Part shown: piece by piece, positions 8,135 to 15,883 of the stretch | How the letters are laid out: every line of letters starts with the position of its first letter | Position numbering within the stretch: the stretch's first letter is position 1 | Origin: Weimeria sp002480925 | GTDB taxonomy: Bacteria; Bacillota; Clostridia; Lachnospirales; Lachnospiraceae | Length of the DNA: 64,000 nt | Direction of reading: 5' to 3' | Assembly: GCF_052064335.1 (NCBI RefSeq) | Contig: NZ_JBQHVU010000002.1 | Coordinates: 157,875 to 221,874 of the forward strand | Translations under genes and position numbers: made by a program | Notes under the pieces: generated by a model | Seen by the model: only the letters and a program-made list of their open reading frames with translations | Told to the model about the DNA's origin: nothing | The model's database searches: none

Positions 8135-9020
8135 AGTTGTCTGGACTAAGTATCAGATATACTGTACCGAACGGATATATGACTGGCACCACAAATGCAT
8201 TTGAGGACAGCTCTACGGACCTGTTTTCGGTGAACTCAGGAGGAGCCAGCTCAGCCTCCTTTGATGAGGTATTAGACATATTGACTGAGAATAGACCATT
8301 GTGAAGATTAAGGAAATCCTCAAGTGAGGCCTGTACATATTCGTCAAACTCATTAAACTCCATCTGGGCATAGCGGCTGGCGAACTCGATGGCTGCCTCC
8401 TTATCCATGTCTATGCCTGAATGGAGGGGGAGGACTCCTGTAAGCCTCTGGATCACGGCACAGTTGGTGTCATATTCGGAAACGAATGCAGGAGAAAGAG
8501 GAGTGAAATCTCCTCCTATGAATCTGACCAGATTATTGAATATCAGATTCATATAGGTGACCATCAGATCAGACAGTGTCCTGCCTGATGTGAAGAAGAA
8601 ATTCCTTACAAGCTCCGTTGTCTGCTCAGGTATGTCGTCACCTCCGGCAGCCGGATCGATCTGGTTTTCCTTCTGATAGCCAGCCAGAAGGGTCTCTAGC
8701 CTTTCGTTGGTAAGCACTCCCATATCCACGAGATTCTGCCCGAGCAGCAGATAGTCAGGATTCTGGGACTTGAGAAGCTCATTCAGCTGATCGTCGAACA
8801 GATAATTCCTTTCAACTGCTATCTCACCAAAGTGCTTGTCCTCTCTTGTCTGGAGGAAGCATACCTCATCGACCTCCTTAGCTGTCATGTAGCCCTTGCT
8901 CATAGCGATCGTGCCAAGACGAAGGTGCGAGTCAGACAGATGGGAGATGGCCTCCTTAAGTTCAACAGGAGTGACTGCATTTCTGCTTAACAGGTAGCTT
9001 CCAAAAAACTGTGCGTACAT
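8133..9020 (-). CDS. CheX/CheC-like protein with GspE-N-like front
   Basis: A 295-residue cytosolic protein. The first ~130 residues contain repeated short helical units (LRLGTIAMSKGYMTAKEVDEV, then LLGQNLVDMGVLTNERLETLL) resembling the N-terminal domain of type II secretion/MshE ATPases. The last ~140 residues look like a CheX/CheC domain, including the QASLEDFLNLHNGLFS helix that in CheX carries the phosphatase E..N pair. It overlaps the upstream CheY-like gene by one base, so the two very probably work together, with this protein as partner or phosphatase. Domain calls are by eye. No other chemotaxis genes are adjacent. Confidence 0.6.
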   Translation of the reverse strand: MYAQFFGSYLLSRNAVTPVELKEAISHLSDSHLRLGTIAMSKGYMTAKEVDEVCFLQTREDKHFGEIAVERNYLFDDQLNELLKSQNPDYLLLGQNLVDMGVLTNERLETLLAGYQKENQIDPAAGGDDIPEQTTELVRNFFFTSGRTLSDLMVTYMNLIFNNLVRFIGGDFTPLSPAFVSEYDTNCAVIQRLTGVLPLHSGIDMDKEAAIEFASRYAQMEFNEFDEYVQASLEDFLNLHNGLFSVNMSNTSSKEAELAPPEFTENRSVELSSNAFVVPVIYPFGTVYLILSPDN

Positions 9021-9397
9021 TAATTGTCCCCCAGATACTTCTCTAATATCTGCTTCATAAGGTCGCCTCTTGCAGGCTTCTGGACGAAGTCGAGCGCTCC
9101 GGCCTCTATTGCTGCCCGGAGCTGGTTCTTTGTCCCGACTGATGAAACTATGACTATCTTTGCATCACTGTATTTCTTAGTGAGTTCGATCGTAGCGAGA
9201 ATCCCGTCGCGCTCAGGCATGACTATGTCAAGAAAGGTCAGGTCAGGACGTTCACTGTCGTATTTTTCCATGACCTCTTTCCCATTAGCTGCCTCGATGA
9301 AAACAGGTTCCTCCATGTATTCAGAGATGACATCCTTGAGCTGCTTTCTTGCCAGGATAGAATCATCTCCAATTAATATCTTCGCATTTTTCTTCAT
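9020..9397 (-). CDS. Stand-alone CheY-like response regulator
   Basis: A 125-residue single receiver domain with all key residues: acidic pair GDDS, phospho-acceptor Asp in LTFLDIVMPERDG, Ser/Thr switch in VIVSSVG and the conserved Lys in FVQKP. No output domain is present. It is translationally linked to the CheX-like gene (TAATG overlap), suggesting phospho-signalling through protein contact. No histidine kinase is nearby, so its input is unknown. Confidence 0.87.
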   Translation of the reverse strand: MKKNAKILIGDDSILARKQLKDVISEYMEEPVFIEAANGKEVMEKYDSERPDLTFLDIVMPERDGILATIELTKKYSDAKIVIVSSVGTKNQLRAAIEAGALDFVQKPARGDLMKQILEKYLGDN

Positions 9398-9433
9398 GAC
9401 ATTGTCCTTCTTATCTGGTAACCTGATAGCATT

Positions 9434-9462
9434 ATTATATTACATACTTATGTCAGATGCAA
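9434..9462 (-). promoter_or_regulatory. Promoter of the CheY/CheX-like pair
   Basis: On the minus strand TTGCAT, 17-base spacer, TATAAT, inside the end of the upstream gene. It could let the pair be expressed apart from citrate synthase. Confidence 0.6.
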
Positions 9463-9823
9463 AGTATTTTATCCTGGCATTTTTCATTGAGGCAGAAAAG
9501 ACAAGCCAGATGATCAGGAAAAAAACAAGCATCACGATACCGAAGATGCTCCCGCCCTTTTTCCCGAGAGGAAGCAGACCCAGATCAGCAAGGAAACAGA
9601 GCAGGCCGCTAATAAGGCTTCCTGCTCCGAACAGAAGGGCCCTTGGAAGCATATAGCTTATGTAGCCGGCCTTGTCCTCACATCTTTTCATCATATCCTC
9701 GGCAATGAAGGAGGAGGGGATCTCCCCCTTCTTCTTCATCAGATAGCAGGAATAGAGCAGATAAATGCCTACAACAGCAATGATAAGGTCAAAGATCAGC
9801 ATTATATTGAAATTCTTCATCAT
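9440..9823 (-). CDS. Small membrane protein of unknown function
   Basis: A 127-residue protein with three or four membrane segments (about residues 7-26, 58-85 and 95-116) and a charged loop IPSSFIAEDMMKRCEDKAG between the first two. I do not recognise the family. Its ATG overlaps the citrate synthase stop codon by four bases, so it is translated with gltA. That placement is the only hint about its role. Confidence 0.65.
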   Translation of the reverse strand: MMKNFNIMLIFDLIIAVVGIYLLYSCYLMKKKGEIPSSFIAEDMMKRCEDKAGYISYMLPRALLFGAGSLISGLLCFLADLGLLPLGKKGGSIFGIVMLVFFLIIWLVFSASMKNARIKYFASDISM

Positions 9824-11187
9824 GCCTGCCTTTCGTCAATAGGAATATACTTCCTGTGCTCCTTTACAGTCATATATGCAGGTCTCATGATCTTGTCGTG
9901 GTGGCAGATCTCCTCCATCCTGTGAGCCGACCAGCCTGCGATACGGGCGATCGCAAATATAGGTGTGAAAAGCTCCATAGGCAGACCCAGCATCTGATAA
10001 ACAAATCCGCTGAAGAAGTCAACGTTAGGGCTTACTCCCTTGTACATCTTCCTCTCCTCTGAGATAATCTGCGGAGCCAGTCTCTCGACAAGAGAGTAAA
10101 GGGCGTATTCTTTTTCGTAGCCCTTTGCCTCAGCAAGCTGTTCTACATAGCCCTGGAAGATCACTGCACGCGGGTCAGAAATGGAGTAAACGGCATGGCC
10201 TATACCATAGATAAGACCGGCATGATCGAAGGCCTCCTTATGGAGAAGGGCACGCAGATATGCTCCGACCTCCTCCTCGTCTGTCCAGTCCTTTACGTTT
10301 TTCTTCAGGTCGGCAAACATCTTTACGACCTTGATATTGGCTCCGCCGTGACGTGGTCCCTTGAGGGAGCCTAAGGCCGCAGCTATTGCCGAATATGTAT
10401 CTGTCCCTGACGATGATACCAGATGAGTCGTAAATGTAGAGTTATTTCCTCCGCCGTGCTCAGCATGAAGGATAAGGGCTACGTCGAGAAGCTTGGCCTC
10501 GAGAGGGGTGAAGCTTGAATCATCCCTCAGGCAGTGGAGTATATTCTCAGCTGTCGAGTATTCCTTCTTTGGTCTGTGGATGATAAGTGAATCGCCCTTG
10601 TCATAGTATCTGTAGGCCTGGTATCCGTATACAGAAAGCAGTGGGAACATGGCAATAAGCTGTAGGCACTGCCTGAGTACATTCGCCTCTGAGATATCAT
10701 CAGGATTGTCATCGTATGAATAAAGAGCAAGGACTGATCTGGCCAGAGAATTCATCATATCGCTCGATGGCTTCTTAAGGATGGAGTCTCTGACGAAATT
10801 CTTCGGGAGAGAACGGTATGATGAAAGAAGCTTTATGAAATCCTTTAGCTGGTCTCTTGTGGGCAGTTCGCCAAAAAGCAGCAGATAGGTAATCTCCTCG
10901 AATCCGAAATGATTATCCGGCTTTATGTTCTTTACTATATCTGAAACATTGATGCCTCTGTAATAGAGCTCACCCGGTATAGGTACGTTCTTCCCGTCTA
11001 TGACTCTCTGGGAATTGACCTCGGAAATATTTGTGATTCCTACAAGGACTCCCTTTCCGTTAAGGTCACGAAGACCTCTTTTGACCCCGTACTCAGTATA
11101 AAGCTCCGGCTTAACATAAGAAGCTTCCTTCGTGAGGCTTGCGAGTTTTTCTATCTCGGGTGTAATCTTACTGTAGCTCGATGGCAT
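9820..11187 (-). CDS. gltA: Citrate synthase
   Basis: A 455-residue citrate synthase (acetyl-CoA + oxaloacetate to citrate). Catalytic elements are visible: LHAEHGGGNNSTFTT, GSLKGPRHGGAN and YGIGHAVYSISDPRA supply the active-site His residues, and NVDFFSG supplies the Asp. The N-terminal ~70 residues precede the core and match the longer clostridial form. It is the first gene of a minus-strand unit with the small membrane protein and probably the CheY/CheX-like genes. With pckA divergent next door, the locus handles C4/C6 acid metabolism. Confidence 0.93.
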   Translation of the reverse strand: MPSSYSKITPEIEKLASLTKEASYVKPELYTEYGVKRGLRDLNGKGVLVGITNISEVNSQRVIDGKNVPIPGELYYRGINVSDIVKNIKPDNHFGFEEITYLLLFGELPTRDQLKDFIKLLSSYRSLPKNFVRDSILKKPSSDMMNSLARSVLALYSYDDNPDDISEANVLRQCLQLIAMFPLLSVYGYQAYRYYDKGDSLIIHRPKKEYSTAENILHCLRDDSSFTPLEAKLLDVALILHAEHGGGNNSTFTTHLVSSSGTDTYSAIAAALGSLKGPRHGGANIKVVKMFADLKKNVKDWTDEEEVGAYLRALLHKEAFDHAGLIYGIGHAVYSISDPRAVIFQGYVEQLAEAKGYEKEYALYSLVERLAPQIISEERKMYKGVSPNVDFFSGFVYQMLGLPMELFTPIFAIARIAGWSAHRMEEICHHDKIMRPAYMTVKEHRKYIPIDERQA

Positions 11188-11302
11188 GTCTACCTCGCTT
11201 TCTTGACTTGATATTTATAAAAAATCTATTATATTCTATCATTTTTACAAAACTTTTACAAGATTTGACCGTAGATCCCTGGTATTTATGTAAGGTTTGT
11301 TA

Positions 11303-11330
11303 TTGATATTTTTCCTGAATAAGGTATAAT
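11303..11330 (+). promoter_or_regulatory. Promoter of pckA
   Basis: TTGATA (11303-11308), 16-base spacer, TATAAT (11325-11330). The leader is about 40 bases. Confidence 0.7.
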
Positions 11331-11377
11331 GTAATCCGGTACCTGATTAAAAACAATTCACGAAAGAGGTTATTTTA

Positions 11378-12988
11378 ATGGCTAACATTGATCTGACACA
11401 GTACGGAATCACAGGCACAACCGATATAGTGTACAATCCTTCATACGAGGATCTGTACAAGCTTGAGACGGACTCTTCTCTTGAAGGGTATGAGGTTGGC
11501 CACAAGACTGAGCTTGGAGCTGTTGACGTATTCACAGGAATCTACACCGGACGTTCTCCTAAGGACAAGTTCATAGTAATGGATGAGAATTCCAAGGACA
11601 CAGTATGGTGGAATACTCCTGAGTATCCTAATGATAACCATGCTGCTTCTAAGGAAGCATGGACAGCTGTAAAGGATATCGCCAAGAAGGAGCTCTCCAA
11701 TAAGAAGCTTTATGTCATCGATGGTTTCTGCGGTGCCAACAAGGATACAAGGATGGCTGTACGTTTCATAATGGAGGTCGCATGGCAGGCTCATTTCGTT
11801 AAGAACATGTTCATCCGTCCTACAGAAGAAGAGCAGGCAAACTTCAAGCCTGATTTCATCGTATACAACGCTTCAAAGGCAAAGGTTGAGAACTACAAAG
11901 AGCTTGGTCTTAACTCAGAGACAGCTGTAGTATTCAACATCACAAGCCATGAGCAGGTCATCATCAATACCTGGTACGGCGGCGAGATGAAGAAGGGCAT
12001 GTTCTCAATGATGAACTATTACCTTCCTCTGAAGGGCATAGCTTCAATGCACTGCTCAGCAAACACAGATTACAACGGCGAGCATACATCTATCTTCTTC
12101 GGACTTTCAGGAACAGGAAAGACCACACTTTCAACTGATCCTAAGAGACTTCTGATCGGTGATGACGAGCACGGCTGGGACGATAACGGAGTATTCAACC
12201 TCGAGGGAGGCTGCTACGCAAAGGTTATCGACCTGGATAAGGATGCTGAGCCTGATATCTACGGAGCTATCAAGAGAGACGCACTTCTCGAGAACGTTAC
12301 TGTAGATGATGCTTCAGGAAAGCTTGACTTCAGCGATAAGTCTGTAACAGAGAATACAAGAGTTTCTTATCCTATCTACCATATCGAGAAGATCGTTAAG
12401 CCTATCTCTCACGGACCGGCTGCAGAGAACGTTATCTTCCTTTCAGCAGATGCATTTGGAGTACTTCCTCCTGTATCTATCCTTACACCTGAGCAGACCA
12501 AGTATTACTTCCTTTCAGGATTTACTGCAAAGCTTGCCGGAACAGAGAGAGGAATTACTGAGCCTACTCCTACATTCTCAGCTTGCTTCGGACAGGCCTT
12601 CCTCGAGCTTCATCCTACAAAGTACGCTGAAGAGCTCGTCAAGAAGATGAACAAGAGCGGCGCTAAGGCTTATCTTGTTAATACAGGATGGAACGGAACT
12701 GGAAAGAGAATTTCTATCAAGGATACCAGAGGCATCATCACAGCTATCCAGAACGGTGATGTTGACAAGGCTCCTACTAAGAAGATTCCTTACTTCGACT
12801 TCGAGGTTCCGACAGAGCTTCCAGGCGTAGACCCGGCTATCCTCGATCCTCGTGATACTTACAAGGATGCATCTGAGTGGGATGAGAAGGCTAAGGACCT
12901 CGCACAGAGATTCATCAAGAACTTCAAGAAGTATGAAGGCAACGACGCCGGCAAGGCACTTGTTCCAGCAGGCCCTCACCTCGACTGA
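11378..12988 (+). CDS. pckA: Phosphoenolpyruvate carboxykinase (ATP)
   Basis: A 536-residue ATP-type PEPCK interconverting oxaloacetate and PEP. It shows GRSPKDKFIV, MHCSAN, the P-loop GLSGTGKTTLS, the kinase-2/metal segment LIGDDEHGWDD, and NTGWNGTGKRI near the end. Codon use is strongly biased, as in gap and pgk, suggesting high expression. In gut or rumen fermenters this enzyme often runs in the carboxylating, ATP-forming direction (family knowledge, not shown here). The stop codon lies inside the first copy of a REP-like palindrome. Fragments of a second, diverged pckA lie at 15474-15568 and 18413-18544. Confidence 0.97.
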   Translation: MANIDLTQYGITGTTDIVYNPSYEDLYKLETDSSLEGYEVGHKTELGAVDVFTGIYTGRSPKDKFIVMDENSKDTVWWNTPEYPNDNHAASKEAWTAVKDIAKKELSNKKLYVIDGFCGANKDTRMAVRFIMEVAWQAHFVKNMFIRPTEEEQANFKPDFIVYNASKAKVENYKELGLNSETAVVFNITSHEQVIINTWYGGEMKKGMFSMMNYYLPLKGIASMHCSANTDYNGEHTSIFFGLSGTGKTTLSTDPKRLLIGDDEHGWDDNGVFNLEGGCYAKVIDLDKDAEPDIYGAIKRDALLENVTVDDASGKLDFSDKSVTENTRVSYPIYHIEKIVKPISHGPAAENVIFLSADAFGVLPPVSILTPEQTKYYFLSGFTAKLAGTERGITEPTPTFSACFGQAFLELHPTKYAEELVKKMNKSGAKAYLVNTGWNGTGKRISIKDTRGIITAIQNGDVDKAPTKKIPYFDFEVPTELPGVDPAILDPRDTYKDASEWDEKAKDLAQRFIKNFKKYEGNDAGKALVPAGPHLD

Positions 12989-13017
12989 TGAAAAAAGGGA
13001 CAGGTCCATTTTTCATC
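12987..13017 (+). repeat. REP-like palindrome, copy a
   Basis: Imperfect 31-base palindrome: GATGAAAAA ... TTTTTCATC around a GGGAC/GTCC core, followed by TTT. It overlaps the pckA stop codon. Same family as copies at 13099, 13930 and 15444; copies a and b share one orientation. Confidence 0.85.
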
Positions 13018-13040
13018 TTTTTCGAACAATAAGATCGCAG

Positions 13041-13071
13041 CAGAGACCCCACGTGGGTCTCTGTTTTTTTT
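13041..13071 (+). terminator. Terminator of pckA
   Basis: CAGAGACCC/GGGTCTCTG hairpin followed by eight T residues. Confidence 0.85.
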
Positions 13072-13072
13072 C

Positions 13073-13101
13073 TTGACATACTTCCCTCTACATACTATGA
13101 T
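13073..13101 (+). promoter_or_regulatory. Promoter of the RAYT gene
   Basis: TTGACA (13073-13078), 17-base spacer, TATGAT (13096-13101). The -10 box runs into REP copy b, so the RAYT transcript should begin within the palindrome. Confidence 0.72.
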
Positions 13102-13128
13102 GAAAAAGGAACAGGTCCATTTTTCATC
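13099..13128 (+). repeat. REP-like palindrome, copy b
   Basis: 30-base copy with GGAACAGGTCC core, same orientation as copy a. It lies in the RAYT leader and overlaps the -10 box. Confidence 0.85.
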
Positions 13129-13185
13129 TTTTTATCAGATGGATGGGTGGAGTCTTTAATCAAGCATTGAGGAGGGGAGAGTGCT

Positions 13186-13926
13186 ATGTCAAGGATAGCC
13201 AGACAAAAAAGCAGTACAGGGTACTATCATGTGATCCTAAGAGGGGTCGCAAAGCAGATCATTTTCGAAGACAGATCAGACAGATTTTTTTTCATCAATA
13301 TCATGAAAAAATACATCACAGCATCGGGTCAGAGCCTTGTATGCTATTGTCTTATGGAGAACCATGTCCACCTGCTCATTTATGACAGAACGGACGCAAT
13401 CTCATTGGTGATGCAAAAAATAGGAGGATGTTATTCAATGTATTTTAACAACAAATACGACAGGACGGGGCATCTCTTCCAGAACCGTTTTCTGAGTGAG
13501 GTGGTCGAGAATGACAGATACCTCGTGACAGTTTTTCGCTACATCCTGAATAATCCGTCCAAAGCAGGTATCTGCGCTGCATCAGAATACGAATGGAGCA
13601 GCTACGGCCTGTACGGCGGCCGGGACGGGTTTATAGACACGTCAGAGATAGAGAGGATCATAGGCGGTCCTGATGCATATGAGAGTTTTATAGCAGCTTC
13701 AAATGAAGATGACTGCCTGGAGTACACAGGCTATATTCATGATGATCAGTGGGTGGAGCGAAGGATAAGAGAGATTCTGGGGGTTGTCTCAGGCAATGAG
13801 GTAAAAGCATATGATAAGAAAAGAAGAAACGCTGCAATCTCACAGCTCAGGTCGGGAGGCCTTACTATAAAGCAGATAGAGCGGCATACCGGAATAAGCC
13901 GCGGAGTGATTCAGAAACTCAGATAA
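13186..13926 (+). CDS. REP-associated tyrosine transposase (RAYT, IS200-like Y1 family)
   Basis: A 246-residue Y1-family HUH nuclease. It starts RIARQKSSTGYYHVILRG, has the metal-binding HUH motif ENHVHLLIY near residue 60, and the catalytic tyrosine helix FRYILNNPSKAG near residue 119. The C-terminal ~45 residues hold a helix-turn-helix (LTIKQIERHTGISRGVIQKL), common in RAYTs. GGAGGGG lies 8 bases before the ATG. Palindromes a/b upstream and c/d downstream are inverted relative to each other, the usual RAYT-REP layout, so it probably recognises and spreads these repeats. It is intact. No IS200-type TnpB is present. Confidence 0.9.
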   Translation: MSRIARQKSSTGYYHVILRGVAKQIIFEDRSDRFFFINIMKKYITASGQSLVCYCLMENHVHLLIYDRTDAISLVMQKIGGCYSMYFNNKYDRTGHLFQNRFLSEVVENDRYLVTVFRYILNNPSKAGICAASEYEWSSYGLYGGRDGFIDTSEIERIIGGPDAYESFIAASNEDDCLEYTGYIHDDQWVERRIREILGVVSGNEVKAYDKKRRNAAISQLRSGGLTIKQIERHTGISRGVIQKLR

Positions 13927-13929
13927 AAA

Positions 13930-13960
13930 GATGAAAAATGGACCTGTCCCTTTTTTCATC
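13930..13960 (-). repeat. REP-like palindrome, copy c (inverted)
   Basis: Exact reverse complement of copy a (31 bases), five bases after the RAYT stop codon. With poly-T on its right it can also act as the RAYT terminator. Confidence 0.87.
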
Positions 13961-13998
13961 TTTGTGATAGACTGTTGGCAGACAGGAGGTGCATAGTG

Positions 13999-15390
13999 AT
14001 GAATGATGTCAATTCTTCTACAGTGTTCGGGGAGAAGATTCTAAAGATTGTACGAAGCAACTCGTCGCCGAAGGTAAAGTCAGAAGACCTGAAGGACTTC
14101 CATGCCGGAGATATAGCAGCGGCGATGAGTGGGATGTCCGAGAAGGAAAGAGGCATCATCTACCGGCTGCTTGATATCGACACCCTGTCTGAGGTGTTCG
14201 AGTATGCGGACGAGGATGCCCTGAAGTATATCGGAGAGCTGGATCCAAAGAAAGCGGCTCAGGTACTCGAGAGGATGGAACCGGATGATGCGGTAGATCT
14301 TCTAAAAGCGTCAGATCCGAAGCAGAGCAGAGCCTTTATAGAGTTGATGGATTCCGATGCGAAGAAGGATATCATGGCTCTTGCGGCATACGATGAGGAT
14401 ACTATCGGAAGCCGAATGACTACGAACTTCGTGACTGTAGGAAATTCACTCACGATACAGGAAGCTATGAAGTCTGTGGTATCTCAGGCGGCAGAGCATG
14501 ATAATGTATCGGTCATCTACATCCTGGATGAACATGGCGTCTATGACGGGGCCCTGGATCTAAAGGATCTGATTGTAGCCAGGCAGAAAACACCACTTGA
14601 GGAAATCGTCTCGACGACCTATCCGTATGTGTACGCAGATGAGAAAATAGAGGATTGCCTGCCTACCTTAAAGGACTATTCAGAGGAATCGATTCCAGTC
14701 CTCTCTGATGATAATCATATCCTGGGAGTTGTAACACTGCAGGACGTCATGGAGACTATGGATGACGAGATGAACGAGGACTATGCAAAGCTCGGCGGAC
14801 TCTCGGCAGAGGAGGATCTGGAGGAACCGGTGAAGCTTAGCATGAAGAAGCGCCTGCCATGGCTGATGCTTCTGATGTATCTGGGGCTTATAGTATCATC
14901 GGTAGTCGGTATGTATGAGCAGGTGGTAGCGAAGCTTACGATGATTATGGCATTCCAGTCGATGATACTTGATATGTCGGGAAATGTCGGCACGCAGTCG
15001 CTTGCCGTGACGATCAGGGTGCTGATGGATGAGAAGCTTACAGGGAAGCAGAAGGCAGGACTTGTTTTCAAGGAGATGAGGGTAGGCTTTCTAAATGGAG
15101 CAGTGCTGGGCATTCTGGCACTGGGTACGATAGGCGCCTATATCATGCTGATACGTAAATATCCGGCGCCGATGGCATTTGCAGTTTCCGCCTGCATCGG
15201 TATCTCCCTTATCGTGGCGATGACGATCTCAAGCCTTGTCGGAACCGGAGTACCTATCTTCTTTAAAAAGATAAAAATAGACCCGGCAGTAGCATCCGGG
15301 CCGCTCATCACGACGATTACAGACCTCGTCGGAGTGGTGACCTACTACAGTCTGGCATGGTTTATGTTGATACATGTACTGCATATGTGA
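13999..15390 (+). CDS. mgtE: Magnesium transporter MgtE
   Basis: A 463-residue MgtE: N-terminal helical domain (EVFEYADEDALKYIGELDPKKAAQVLERM region), two CBS domains at about residues 130-260 (MTTNFVTVG, EESIPVLSDDNHILGVVTLQDV), then five membrane helices with the signature GNVGTQSLAVTIR, whose Asn/Gly line the Mg2+ pore. A longer in-frame start at 13975 is unlikely because AGGAGGT at 13984-13990 sits just before GTG 13996 and ATG 13999. It is followed by a strong terminator. It is the only ordinary gene between REP copies c and d. Confidence 0.94.
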   Translation: MNDVNSSTVFGEKILKIVRSNSSPKVKSEDLKDFHAGDIAAAMSGMSEKERGIIYRLLDIDTLSEVFEYADEDALKYIGELDPKKAAQVLERMEPDDAVDLLKASDPKQSRAFIELMDSDAKKDIMALAAYDEDTIGSRMTTNFVTVGNSLTIQEAMKSVVSQAAEHDNVSVIYILDEHGVYDGALDLKDLIVARQKTPLEEIVSTTYPYVYADEKIEDCLPTLKDYSEESIPVLSDDNHILGVVTLQDVMETMDDEMNEDYAKLGGLSAEEDLEEPVKLSMKKRLPWLMLLMYLGLIVSSVVGMYEQVVAKLTMIMAFQSMILDMSGNVGTQSLAVTIRVLMDEKLTGKQKAGLVFKEMRVGFLNGAVLGILALGTIGAYIMLIRKYPAPMAFAVSACIGISLIVAMTISSLVGTGVPIFFKKIKIDPAVASGPLITTITDLVGVVTYYSLAWFMLIHVLHM

Positions 15391-15394
15391 AAAA

Positions 15395-15423
15395 ATCCCC
15401 TCCTAAAGGAGGGGATGATTTTT
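15395..15423 (+). terminator. Terminator of mgtE
   Basis: ATCCCCTCC TAAA GGAGGGGAT hairpin, then GATTTTT. Confidence 0.87.
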
Positions 15424-15443
15424 AGACTAAATCAGATAAAAAA

Positions 15444-15473
15444 GATGAAAAATGGACCTGTCCCTTTTTTCAT
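15444..15473 (-). repeat. REP-like palindrome, copy d (inverted, clipped)
   Basis: Same orientation as copy c, missing its last base where it joins the pckA fragment. It lies about 1.5 kb from the RAYT gene. Confidence 0.85.
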
Positions 15474-15568
15474 GGAACAGAGAGAGGCATCACTGCTATC
15501 CAGAGCGGTGACGTTGACAAGGCTCCTACAAAGAAGATTCCTTACTTCGACTTCGAGGTTCCGACAGA
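15474..15568 (+). pseudogene. Fragment of a second pckA
   Basis: About 95 bases matching pckA. The first 14 match positions 12539-12552, and the rest matches about 12731-12817 with a three-base gap. It reads GITAIQSGDVDKAPTKKIPY, and most differences from pckA are synonymous, so it derives from a diverged paralogue or another strain's allele rather than a recent copy. It is internally deleted and abuts REP copy d directly. Confidence 0.85.
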
Positions 15569-15576
15569 TTGACTGA

Positions 15577-15700
15577 CCGAAAGCTTGTAGATTAGAACAA
15601 GCGATAGCGAAGTTCGAATCATAAGCGAGGCCGTTCTGTGAGATTAGTGAATGCGAGCCGTAGGCGATGCATGAACTTAGCGAACAGAACCTCCTTACTA
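15577..15700 (+). repeat. Dispersed intergenic repeat, copy 1
   Basis: Begins CCGAAAG and holds two sub-units of the type GCGAGCCGTAGGCGA..GAACTTAGCGAACAGAAC. Part of it (CCGAAAG.., GCGAGCC-TAGGCGA, TTAGCGAA-AGAAC-TCCTTA) recurs at 63430-63496. GTTCTG/CAGAAC can pair across it. It lies in a gene-free stretch (15424-15883) with the REP copy, the pckA fragment and a terminator. Confidence 0.7.
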
Positions 15701-15710
15701 TAATGATCCG

Positions 15711-15743
15711 GGACCGCCAGATAATTCTGGCGGTCCTTTTTTT
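15711..15743 (+). terminator. Strong hairpin terminator
   Basis: GGACCGCCAGA/TCTGGCGGTCC with a TAAT loop and seven T residues. No intact plus-strand gene ends nearby, so it may be a remnant of a lost gene. Confidence 0.75.
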
Positions 15744-15835
15744 GCGCCCAAAGACCGTTTCTGTCCTGAAATAAAAATAAACGAAGCCTTTCCGGCGCCC
15801 ACAAAGAAGGTACCGCTGGCGAAGATCTAAGAGAG

Positions 15836-15870
15836 AAAAACTCCGCTGTGAGGGAAACCCCGCAGCGGAG
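15836..15870 (-). terminator. Terminator of the sensory hydrogenase/transducer unit
   Basis: Minus strand: CTCCGCTG/CAGCGGAG hairpin followed by TTTTT, just past the transducer stop codon. Confidence 0.8.
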
Positions 15871-15883
15871 CGTTCTGTTTTTA

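Noticed and set aside
11190..11280. gltA promoter on the minus strand
   Set aside because: A TATAAT is present but no -35 box sits at a suitable distance, so I do not annotate it.
13073..15473. Complete IS200/IS605 element
   Set aside because: No TnpB, no IS-type ends, and multiple inverted palindromes fit a RAYT-REP unit instead.
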